A stretch of DNA of 10,272 bases from Cyanobacteriota bacterium (GTDB lineage Bacteria > Cyanobacteriota > Cyanobacteriia > Leptolyngbyales > Leptolyngbyaceae): positions 1 through 10,272 of the forward strand of contig JAIXVO010000344.1 of NCBI GenBank assembly GCA_027482985.1. The letters are read 5' to 3'. Shown here in pieces: positions 1 to 6,375 of the stretch. A model generated the notes under the pieces. The model was given only the letters and a program-made list of their open reading frames with translations, made no database searches and was not told the origin of the DNA. Position 1 is the first letter of the stretch. Every line of letters starts with the position of its first letter. A program made the translations under genes and the position numbers.

Positions 1-3000
1 GCGGGCATTGGCTAGCGTGAAGGAGCCTTGCACCTGCTGGACTGCCGTCCCATTCAGTTCAGCATTCACCAGCCGATATTCACCGACCGCCTCTGGATTC
101 ACCACACTGCCGGAAATCGTGGCGGTGGCGTTCACCCGTCCCGTCAGAGGAATCGGCGATTGCAGCAGATCCACCAACTGCTCCACGGGATAATTCTCGA
201 CGCGGATCTGTCCGGATTGGGTTTCGCCCAGGACAGTCCCCGCAAAGGCAATCACCGCATCCCCCGTTTGCAGCCGTAAGGGCAGCAGGGTTAACTCATT
301 GTTTTGGAATTTGCCGACCGCCACCACGTCATTGGCGTTGAATTTGCCCCACTTAAAGTTCTGTCCCCGCAGATCAAAATCCGCTTGCACCCCCGTTCGT
401 AGCGACCCTGCCACCTTAATTTTGCCGGTAAAATTCCCTTCCAAGTCTTCCAGGGGGGGAACAATCGCGGCATCCTGTTTGGCCTGCTGAATTTGTTGCG
501 CAGCGAGAATTTCGGACAGGCGGCGCAGTTGCGTTTGGATAGAGACGGCAGTGGCATCAATCGGGACGGTTTCCAGTTGCGCCGCTGTGCCAAAGTTGCG
601 CGGTTGACCGAGGTTGGCAACGTCGAGGAGATTGAAAATCTGCAAGGTTTCCAGGACATCCTGCACGTTCCCCTGCACGACATTAATCTGCCCGTTGAAT
701 TGGGGGTCGGCAGCGAGCAGATTAGCGGTGCCTGCCAGTTGCACGATGGTGGGCGGTCGTTGCTCGGTCGTTGGGCTTTGCCCGACTGGTTGTTGCCGGA
801 TCAGCACGCCCTCTGTGAGCGTAGCAATGCCCTCCGCGAAGTTGATCCGACCCTTGAACTGATCGACGCGGTAGTTCCCGATCGCAGGTTTCTCAATGGC
901 GAAGGTTCCATTCGCGCTTTGGCGATTCACATCAACTGCCAGATTCGCGGTGAGGGTGCCGCCCGGAGTGAAGGCGGGTGAAGTGCCGGGAAGGGCAGCA
1001 ACACCGAGGGGGAAGTTTTTGACATCCACCAGCAACAGGCCACCGCGCGTTTCCCCGATCGCAGTGGCTTCGCCCCGCCGGAGATTAAAGGCAACCGGTT
1101 GAAATTGGGAATTCAAGGTGGCCGCAATGCGATCGCGATCGCCCCGTAAGTCTAGCCGCACGCCCTGGTTGAATTGCAGCTTGCCAGACAGGTATGGCTC
1201 GAAGGCAACAGTGTTGATCACAAAGTCTTTCAGCGCCAGGGTGCCATTGGCTTGGGGCGTGGTGGGCGTGCCCGTAATTTTGCCGTTGAAATCAACCCGC
1301 CCGGAGTAGGGAATGTTCCCTGGTAGGGTGACATTGGCGTTCTGGAGATTGAAGTCCGCCAGCCGCACATTTACAGCCATCGCCGTGACGGTGGGCGTGC
1401 CATTGAATTTGAGGGCGATCGCCCCATTCGCATTAAACCCTTGCGCCGATGCATCCTGAATCAACAGGCTTTGCCCATTCCACTGCACCTGCGCCGTCAG
1501 GGGACTATCCAGCACGGATACCCCTTCCGAGAAGCGGGCGTTCCCTTGGGCGCGAATATCGGCAGGCTGGAAGGAGTTTAGGGAACCGGAGGCCGTGAAG
1601 TTACCGCTAAACAGGCCGCGTAACTCGGGGTTGAACGGCTGTAGGGGAATTTGTGACCCCGCGATCGCCGCTTGCCATTTGCCGTCTCGCGCCACTGCAT
1701 TCACTGTCGCCGTCCCCCCTTCGACATTGAACTGGGTATTGCGGAAGGCGATCGCATTGTTGGCAATCTGAATTTCGCCCGTGCCCGCATAGGTGGCATT
1801 CGGGGCTTGCCAGCGGATGTTGGTGACGGGGTTGGTGGCAGTCCCGGAGACTTGCGCCACGGCACTCACCGCGCCAATGGTGACAGGCAGCGAGTGGCCG
1901 TCGTTGTAGGTTCGGGCGATCGCGTCTCCCGGCACATTTTGCACATTCACGGTGAAGGCGATCGCGGGATTCAGTTCGCCTGCCGCAGTGGTGGCACTCA
2001 GGTCAATTTGTCCGCCCCCGGTGACAGTGCCGCCAGCCGTTGGGGTCATTTGGAGACTCTGCACCACCAGTTTTTCAGCTTGCGTGTCCAGCTTGAAGGC
2101 GGTACTGAACTGGCTCACGGGAATGCGATCAACGGTCAGAGTGCCGACATTTTTAGCCGTCCCGCTCAAAATCGGGGTTTCGATCCCTCCGGTCACCTGC
2201 AAATCCGCCACTACGGTGCCAGCCAGCGGGACAGGCGTGGTCAGCTTGAGGGTTTCCACCAGATCGGGCAGTTTGATCGGATTGACTTTTGCCGTCAAAT
2301 TAAAGCCTTTATCCAGGTCGATCGCGCCATTTACCGTCGCTGTCGCCTTGCCATAGCTGCCCACCACATTTTCCGGTAAGATTTGCGTCCCCCGGAATTG
2401 CAGCGTCCCTTTGGCATTGGTAAATGGTCGCGGCACCCCCGGAATCGCCATCGTCACCCCTTCAAACTGCGCCGTGCCCTTAATCGGCGGTTGTTTGATG
2501 TTGGGCAGCAATTCGATATTCAAGTTGCCGCCCGTGCGTCCTGTCGCCAGATCGAAAGGCAGATTCAGCAGGCGATCGATTTCTGAAACCAGGAAATTTT
2601 CCGCCTGAATTTGCAGATTGGTCGCCTGATCCGGCAGTCGCGTTTCGCCCACTAGCTTGAGGGTCCCCCCGGTGCGCGATCGCCCCGCCAGGTCAAACTC
2701 AAACCGCTGATTTTCATCAAATAAATCAATTTTGCCGTTGAGTTGATCCAGGATCACGGGTGCCCGCTTGCCGCCGACTGTGCCCAGTCCCAACAATTTA
2801 GCCGTCACATTTTCGGCGCGAATGGTGCCAATTTCGATCGGCCCTTCCTCGTCCGTCGTGGTGAACTCCGTCGTAATCCAGCCTTCTTTTTGCTGCTCCA
2901 GAAACACCACTGCATCCTTCAAAGTGATGTCCAGCTTCAGCTTGCGGCTCATCAGCGTTTGCCAGAGATTAAACCCGACTTTAATTTCTTTGACCGTCGC

Positions 3001-3297
3001 CTGATCCGTATCCTCAGCCGTGGGCGGAATCGTGGATTCTCCAATCACCAGGCTGTTGAAGGTAATCCCCTGCACGTCGCCCACGATCACCGGACGATTG
3101 ATCGTTTTACTGAGGTTCTCGGCCACGATGCCGGGTAACTCGTTGTGAATGAAGCGCCAGCCCCACCAGACCGCCCCTCCTGTCCCGGCTAAGACAGTCA
3201 GGCCGACGGGGAGCGCCACCCGTTGCCAACGACGGCGAGGACGCGGCGGAGGGGGTTCCAGATTGGGATCGCGATCGGGGGTAGGGGAATGGGTCAT
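1..3297 (-). CDS. tamB: TamB-like translocation and assembly module protein (DUF490 family), C-terminal part outside window
   Basis: An uninterrupted frame runs from an ATG at 3297-3295 to base 1 (1099 codons) with no stop, so only the N-terminal part is seen. The protein begins with a Pro/Arg-rich cytoplasmic tail (residues 1-25), then one membrane segment (about 26-46, VALPVGLTVLAGTGGAVWW), a signal anchor. Next comes a stretch with LPGIVAENLSKTINRPV at about 54-70, which I associate with cyanobacterial TamB proteins. The rest is long, low in Cys, and made of repeated short beta strands with many G-T-x-x-x-P and N-G turns, as expected for the lipid-holding beta-groove of TamB/AsmA-like proteins. 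Family knowledge: TamB is anchored in the inner membrane, spans the periplasm and works with an Omp85 barrel; plant TIC236 is its chloroplast relative. The defining C-terminal DUF490 domain is not visible here. No clear Shine-Dalgarno precedes the ATG, but the start fits the anchor. It diverges from clpP. Confidence 0.88.
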   Translation of the reverse strand, partial: MTHSPTPDRDPNLEPPPPRPRRRWQRVALPVGLTVLAGTGGAVWWGWRFIHNELPGIVAENLSKTINRPVIVGDVQGITFNSLVIGESTIPPTAEDTDQATVKEIKVGFNLWQTLMSRKLKLDITLKDAVVFLEQQKEGWITTEFTTTDEEGPIEIGTIRAENVTAKLLGLGTVGGKRAPVILDQLNGKIDLFDENQRFEFDLAGRSRTGGTLKLVGETRLPDQATNLQIQAENFLVSEIDRLLNLPFDLATGRTGGNLNIELLPNIKQPPIKGTAQFEGVTMAIPGVPRPFTNAKGTLQFRGTQILPENVVGSYGKATATVNGAIDLDKGFNLTAKVNPIKLPDLVETLKLTTPVPLAGTVVADLQVTGGIETPILSGTAKNVGTLTVDRIPVSQFSTAFKLDTQAEKLVVQSLQMTPTAGGTVTGGGQIDLSATTAAGELNPAIAFTVNVQNVPGDAIARTYNDGHSLPVTIGAVSAVAQVSGTATNPVTNIRWQAPNATYAGTGEIQIANNAIAFRNTQFNVEGGTATVNAVARDGKWQAAIAGSQIPLQPFNPELRGLFSGNFTASGSLNSFQPADIRAQGNARFSEGVSVLDSPLTAQVQWNGQSLLIQDASAQGFNANGAIALKFNGTPTVTAMAVNVRLADFNLQNANVTLPGNIPYSGRVDFNGKITGTPTTPQANGTLALKDFVINTVAFEPYLSGKLQFNQGVRLDLRGDRDRIAATLNSQFQPVAFNLRRGEATAIGETRGGLLLVDVKNFPLGVAALPGTSPAFTPGGTLTANLAVDVNRQSANGTFAIEKPAIGNYRVDQFKGRINFAEGIATLTEGVLIRQQPVGQSPTTEQRPPTIVQLAGTANLLAADPQFNGQINVVQGNVQDVLETLQIFNLLDVANLGQPRNFGTAAQLETVPIDATAVSIQTQLRRLSEILAAQQIQQAKQDAAIVPPLEDLEGNFTGKIKVAGSLRTGVQADFDLRGQNFKWGKFNANDVVAVGKFQNNELTLLPLRLQTGDAVIAFAGTVLGETQSGQIRVENYPVEQLVDLLQSPIPLTGRVNATATISGSVVNPEAVGEYRLVNAELNGTAVQQVQGSFTLANAR
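1129..1142. repeat. Two overlapping HIP1 octamers
   Basis: GCGATCGC at 1129-1136 and again at 1135-1142 share two bases. HIP1 is the highly iterated palindrome of many cyanobacterial genomes. Other copies lie within most genes and several spacers here (for example 5842, 5955, 6352, 8945, 9519, 9822 and 10046, starts approximate). In tamB this double copy simply encodes Gly-Asp-Arg-Asp-Arg-Ile. Confidence 0.9.
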
Positions 3298-3344
3298 GAT
3301 TTTCGGGCAGAGTGCAGACAGGCTTCTGAAAAAATATACCGTCT

Positions 3345-3372
3345 ACACTACCGATTCCTGTGTCAGAGTCAA
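3345..3372 (-). promoter_or_regulatory. Candidate tamB promoter
   Basis: On the minus strand TTGACT (3372-3367, five of six bases of the -35 consensus) is followed after 16 bases by TAGTGT (3350-3345), which keeps the key T1, A2 and T6 of a -10 box. It would give a leader of roughly 40 bases before the tamB ATG. The same hexamer read on the other strand sits at the -35 position of the clpP promoter. The -10 is weak, so this is inference. Confidence 0.35.
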
Positions 3373-3392
3373 CATCCTCAACAAATCGGTAG
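3348..3392. repeat. 9-bp inverted repeat over both divergent -10 regions (putative operator)
   Basis: CTACCGATT (3348-3356) and AATCGGTAG (3384-3392) are perfect inverted copies separated by 27 bases. Each arm runs into a candidate -10 box, one for tamB and one for clpP. A third copy of the ATCGGTA core lies at 3406-3412, exactly 21 bases (two helical turns) from the core at 3385-3391. This arrangement suggests binding sites for a dimeric regulator; which regulator is unknown. Confidence 0.5.
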
Positions 3393-3395
3393 AAT
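3367..3395 (+). promoter_or_regulatory. Candidate clpP promoter
   Basis: TAGAAT (3390-3395) matches five of six bases of the -10 consensus and lies 25 bases before the clpP ATG. The -35 region 17 bases upstream (AGTCAA, 3367-3372) matches poorly, which would fit an activated or alternative-sigma promoter. The -10 box overlaps one arm of the local inverted repeat. Confidence 0.45.
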
Positions 3396-3420
3396 GTAAA
3401 AAACTATCGGTACAGGCTCC

Positions 3421-4032
3421 ATGATTCCCACCGTAATTGAACAGTCTGGTCGCGGCGAGCGCGCCTTTGACATTTACTCCCGTCTCCTCCGAGAACGGAT
3501 TGTGTTCTTGGGACAGCAAGTGGACTCCGATTTAGCCAACTTAATCGTGGCCCAACTGCTCTTTCTAGATGCTGAAGACCCAGAGAAAGATATTTACCTC
3601 TACGTCAATTCGCCCGGTGGTTCTGTGACCGCTGGTATGGGCATTTTTGACACCATGAAGCAAATTCGCCCCGATGTCTGCACCATTTGCCTAGGGCTGG
3701 CCGCCAGCATGGGAGCCTTCCTGCTGAGTGCTGGGACGAAAGGCAAACGCATGAGTCTGCCTCACTCCCGGATCATGATCCACCAACCTTTAGGCGGCGC
3801 TCAAGGGCAGGCTACCGATATCGAAATTCAGGCGAAAGAAATTCTCTACCACAAGCAACGCCTGAACGAACTCCTCTCCGACCACACCGGACAACCTCTG
3901 AGCCGGATTCAGGAAGACACCGAACGGGATTTCTTCATGTCGGCTGTTGAAGCCAAGGATTACGGCTTGATTGATCAAGTCATCGATCGCCGTCCTTCCG
4001 CCATTCATCCCCCTGTTGTCGCTGTTTCGTAA
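3421..4032 (+). CDS. clpP: ATP-dependent Clp protease proteolytic subunit (ClpP1-type)
   Basis: A 203-residue serine peptidase that forms the barrel-shaped proteolytic core of Clp proteases and degrades proteins unfolded by ClpC or ClpX in the cytosol. The catalytic triad is complete: Ser96 in [10 protein letters not shown], His121 in IMIHQPLGG and Asp170 in TERDFFMSA. The 25- and 49-residue spacings equal those of the E. coli enzyme (Ser97, His122, Asp171). The oligomer and substrate motif YVNSPGGSV is at 61-69. The start [20 protein letters not shown] is typical of the family and leaves no long propeptide; a weak AGG lies 4 bases before the ATG. The intact triad excludes the inactive ClpR paralogue. 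No clpX or clpR is adjacent, so the gene looks monocistronic, like stress-inducible clpP1 of Synechococcus elongatus; that paralogue assignment is inferred. It diverges from tamB and faces the Omp85-type gene. Confidence 0.96.
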   Translation: MIPTVIEQSGRGERAFDIYSRLLRERIVFLGQQVDSDLANLIVAQLLFLDAEDPEKDIYLYVNSPGGSVTAGMGIFDTMKQIRPDVCTICLGLAASMGAFLLSAGTKGKRMSLPHSRIMIHQPLGGAQGQATDIEIQAKEILYHKQRLNELLSDHTGQPLSRIQEDTERDFFMSAVEAKDYGLIDQVIDRRPSAIHPPVVAVS

Positions 4033-4052
4033 GGCACACAGATTAAACTCAA

Positions 4053-4071
4053 TACCCTTGGGGTAAGTTTT
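4053..4071 (+). terminator. Weak candidate terminator after clpP
   Basis: TACCC (4053-4057) pairs with GGGTA (4061-4065) around a three-base loop and is followed by AG and TTTT, about 20 bases after the clpP stop. Five pairs and four Ts make it a marginal intrinsic terminator. Confidence 0.3.
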
Positions 4072-4110
4072 GCCACAGCGCTTGTGCAAGGGCATGATGC
4101 AGCGGCAAAA
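4068..4110. repeat. Inverted repeat in the convergent clpP/Omp85 gap
   Basis: TTTTGCC (4068-4074) and GGCAAAA (4104-4110) can pair around a 29-base loop that holds a smaller palindrome, CTTG-TG-CAAG (4081-4090). It lies where transcripts from both converging genes end. It lacks the A-stem-T order of a classic bidirectional terminator, so it may instead be a 3'-end stabilising hairpin. Confidence 0.3.
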
Positions 4111-4132
4111 ACCTGCCCCTCCTGCTATCTGG

Positions 4133-5917
4133 CTAAAACTGGTAACCAACGCTGAAGTAAAAGCCGTAATCCTGGAAGTCGTCACCGCGATCGCGCAATC
4201 TTAAGAACGGCGCACCGTAATCGAGGCGAATGTTTAGGCCGGGGTAAGCTTGCCAGAGAATGCCCAAGCCTGCCCCTGCGAGAAATCGTTGTTCTGCTTG
4301 CAGATTCGGGTTGCCACTGGTATTCCAAACTTTGCCGAAATCAATGAAGGGGGCAACTTGCAGCGTGGGAATCCCGCCTGCATCCCGAATTAAGGCAATC
4401 CGGTCTTCTGCCGAGATCCGGAAGCCATTGTCCCCCGATCGCGCATTTTGCCGGAAGCCGCGAATTGATTGCCCACCCCCAATCACAAACTGTTGAGAGG
4501 GCAGCAAGGTGTCTGGGGTCAGTTGTAGATCGCCCTGCAAAATCAGCAAGTGGTTATTCCCCAGGCGTTGCACCCGTTGAATCTGCCCAATCCAGCTAAA
4601 AAAGCGCCCATCAGGAATCGGCGACTCATTCACCGTCGCATCGAAAATATCCAGCCCAAAGTTAAACTGCGATCGTACGGCCCAAGCTCCAAATGGATCG
4701 CGTTTGACGTAATCCTGCCCAAACTTGAGTACCCGCGTCCGACTATTGCCATCGGCATCGGGGCCAATCCCAAACGGGAACGGGATGTTGTCGAATAAAA
4801 ACGTCTGTCCATTCTGGATGGTTAACCCGGTACTCAGAGCAAATTCCCGCCGGGGATTGCGAAACAGCGGTTGCCGAAAACTCAAATCATAGAGCTGCGA
4901 TCGCCCTTGAATGTCCAGAGCCGCAAACGCTGGATCAATGACCCGGTTCCAGTTGGGCGCAAACCGAAATTGCACCGTCCCATTCAAGGGATTGACGGGC
5001 ACGCGATAGCTCAAATCCAAATTATCGGCACCGGAGGCGGTCGTGTGGTAGAACGAGAAGCTGAGTTCATCCCCAAAGCCCGTCAGGTTGCGGTACAACG
5101 CCCCTGCCCCTAACCGCACCGAACCAACCGAGGGCGGCGAGAAATTATCCACACTGATGATGCCACTCAGGTTTTTCGCTTCTGTCACCCGGACGATCAA
5201 AATACTGCCGCCTAACTGATTACCGGGACGCAAACTGGCTTCCACATTGGTAAACAACGGATCGGCCTTGAGCAATCTCAGGCTATCTTCTAACTCCTCC
5301 CGGTTCAAGGGTGTTTGCGCCCCCAACCCAATCCGGCTGCGAACGTAGGCCGGACGGACATGGCGGGTACCTTCCACGACAATCTCTTCGATCGCCCCTT
5401 CAATCACCCGAATCCGCACCACCCCATTTTCGATCGTTTGCTGCGCCAACACAGCACGAGAGGTAATATAGCCGCGATCCAGATAAAGTTGCGTAATCGC
5501 ATCCGCCACCTGCCGCAATTGTTCTAGGGTCGCATCCTGACCTTCCAATGGGCGGGTAATCGGCGCGAACTCTTGCGGGGCGAAAATCGTACTGCCCGTC
5601 ACTTCGATCACTCGCACCGGAATTTTGATGCCCGTGTCCGGCACAGGCGTTGGGGTGGGCGTTGGGGTGGGCGTTGGGTTTTCCGGCACCACCGGGGGCA
5701 CCGTTGGCACTGGCGTCGGTAAGGGCCTCGGCTGGATCAAGCGATCGCGATTGGGGTCAGGCGCTCTCGTCCGGTTTGGATCGGGCACTTGTGCCACCCA
5801 TAGGGGACGGACGGGGACTGATGCCCTAATGGTATGACGGGCGATCGCTGGGAGCGCGCCACTCCCCTGCACCGCGATTAGGCTGACCATTCCAACCCAC
5901 CCAAATCTCAGTTTCAT
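4133..5917 (-). CDS. Outer-membrane Omp85-superfamily transporter, ShlB/FhaC/TpsB type
   Basis: A 594-residue outer-membrane barrel with POTRA domains, of the kind that exports a large partner protein (two-partner secretion) or inserts proteins into the outer membrane. Residues 1-26 look like a signal peptide ending Ala-Ile-Ala. A Pro-rich linker follows: PDPNR twice (45-49, 53-57) and a Pro-Thr run to about 94. POTRA-like domains lie at about 98-173 and 175-248. The barrel fills about 250-594, with the Omp85 signature SIRGF at 484-488 and a terminal Phe as in outer-membrane proteins. It is shorter than the usual cyanobacterial Omp85 and has two rather than three visible POTRA domains, which favours ShlB/TpsB. 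No TpsA exoprotein gene is adjacent; tamB lies one gene away. The AAAGG before the ATG is only 2 bases away, but the start fits the signal peptide. Substrate unknown. Confidence 0.87.
   Translation of the reverse strand: MKLRFGWVGMVSLIAVQGSGALPAIARHTIRASVPVRPLWVAQVPDPNRTRAPDPNRDRLIQPRPLPTPVPTVPPVVPENPTPTPTPTPTPVPDTGIKIPVRVIEVTGSTIFAPQEFAPITRPLEGQDATLEQLRQVADAITQLYLDRGYITSRAVLAQQTIENGVVRIRVIEGAIEEIVVEGTRHVRPAYVRSRIGLGAQTPLNREELEDSLRLLKADPLFTNVEASLRPGNQLGGSILIVRVTEAKNLSGIISVDNFSPPSVGSVRLGAGALYRNLTGFGDELSFSFYHTTASGADNLDLSYRVPVNPLNGTVQFRFAPNWNRVIDPAFAALDIQGRSQLYDLSFRQPLFRNPRREFALSTGLTIQNGQTFLFDNIPFPFGIGPDADGNSRTRVLKFGQDYVKRDPFGAWAVRSQFNFGLDIFDATVNESPIPDGRFFSWIGQIQRVQRLGNNHLLILQGDLQLTPDTLLPSQQFVIGGGQSIRGFRQNARSGDNGFRISAEDRIALIRDAGGIPTLQVAPFIDFGKVWNTSGNPNLQAEQRFLAGAGLGILWQAYPGLNIRLDYGAPFLRLRDRGDDFQDYGFYFSVGYQF
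5647..5678 (+). repeat. 12-bp tandem repeat encoding the Pro-Thr run
   Basis: GCGTTGGGGTGG is repeated at 5647-5658 and 5659-5670, followed by a partial copy, GCGTTGGG, to 5678. On the coding (minus) strand it specifies the alternating Pro-Thr run of the Omp85-type protein. Because the unit is a multiple of three, changes in copy number would keep the frame. The plus strand also fits the G-quadruplex rule, with more than four runs of at least three Gs. Confidence 0.85.
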
Positions 5918-5925
5918 AACCTTTG

Positions 5926-5952
5926 TCTATAGGGTTCTAATCCCGAATTCAA
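5926..5952 (-). promoter_or_regulatory. Weak candidate promoter of the Omp85-type gene
   Basis: On the minus strand TTGAAT (5952-5947) and TATAGA (5931-5926) resemble -35 and -10 boxes but are only 15 bases apart, and the -10 ends 8 bases before the ATG. If used, the mRNA would be nearly leaderless, which would agree with the poorly placed AAAGG. Confidence 0.25.
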
Positions 5953-5972
5953 TTGCGATCGCGGCAGATTGA

Positions 5973-6229
5973 GTCGGGGCGAACAGCCATCATGCGCTTC
6001 AACTTAAGCTGGAACTTCGGCTATAAAGGGCTTTCAGTCCGCCCTCATCCCGTTCGGCTGAGCGCTCACGTCGAAGCCCACCCCCTTCTCCCATTTTGGG
6101 AGAAGGGGAGCCGGAACTCTTTCCCCTCGCCCATTTTGGGAGAGGGGAACACAAGGGGTGAGGGCTTAAACCATTGCGTGTCAGCGTTTTTTGCTTAAGT
6201 TGAAGCCAGTGACAGCCAGTCGCCCCGAC
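5973..6229. mobile_element. MITE-like element bounded by 37-base imperfect inverted repeats
   Basis: The ends 5973-6009 and 6193-6229 are inverted copies of equal length. The outer 10 bases (GTCGGGGCGA) and inner 13 bases (CTTCAACTTAAGC) are identical, and the middle 14 are only partly alike, about 29 of 37 overall. Two exact blocks at identical spacing cannot reasonably be chance. The 257-base unit has no transposase and encloses a hairpin-rich repeat. I found no clear target-site duplication and do not recognise the ends as a named IS family. It lies in the 458-base gene-free region 5918-6375, ahead of the Omp85-type gene. An alternative reading is a long foldback RNA structure rather than a mobile element. 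Confidence 0.5.
6041..6165. repeat. GC-rich multi-hairpin dispersed repeat
   Basis: The unit starts GCCCTCATCCC (6041-6051) and ends with its near-complement GGGGTGAGGGC (6155-6165). It contains three hairpins. The first pairs TTCGGCTGAGC with GCTCACGTCGAA (6053-6075, imperfect). The second has a perfect 11-bp stem, CCCCTTCTCCC/GGGAGAAGGGG, around ATTTT (6082-6108). The third has a 12-bp stem with one mismatch, again around ATTTT (6121-6149). From memory, units of this style (GCCCTCA, CCCTTCTCCC, GGGTGAGGGC) are scattered between genes in many filamentous cyanobacteria. I cannot count copies from this window. Confidence 0.7.
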
Positions 6230-6375
6230 GCTGCAAATTTGATGTGCCCCGTTTGCCATTTAAATTGGGTATGACTCAAGCGAAATTCTGTCTTTAAGAG
6301 TTTAGGCGGATTTTGTCAAAACGACGCATGACATTCGTCACGAGGGCAAGGGGCGATCGCGCACCGCACTCCGCT
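6230..6375. other. Non-coding remainder between the repeat element and the end of glgX
   Basis: This stretch contains one HIP1 site near 6352 and a consensus -35-like TTGACA on the minus strand (6319-6314) without a convincing -10. I see no open frame resembling a gene and no strong terminator for glgX. Confidence 0.5.

Noticed and set aside
493..2379. Plus-strand open frames of 162 and 235 codons (493-981, 1672-2379)
   Set aside because: They are antisense to the continuous TamB frame; their translations are Arg/His-rich and show no domain, as expected for shadow frames in GC-rich DNA.
6082..6149. Two similar hairpins spaced like CRISPR repeats
   Set aside because: Only two copies occur, with differing stems, a 12-base gap and no further units; they belong to the dispersed hairpin repeat.
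5999..6259. Minus-strand frame of 86 codons over the repeat element
   Set aside because: Its sequence is just the translation of the hairpin repeats (PLPKWARG and PSPKMGEG blocks), a common source of spurious hypothetical proteins.
6291..6319. Minus-strand promoter TTGACA (6319-6314) with TAAAGA 17 bases on
   Set aside because: The -10 matches only three of six bases and lacks the final T, and it would leave a leader of more than 350 bases across the repeat element.
6323..6339. Terminator for glgX (GACG/CGTC hairpin followed by GTTTTG)
   Set aside because: Four base pairs with a nine-base loop are too weak to call.
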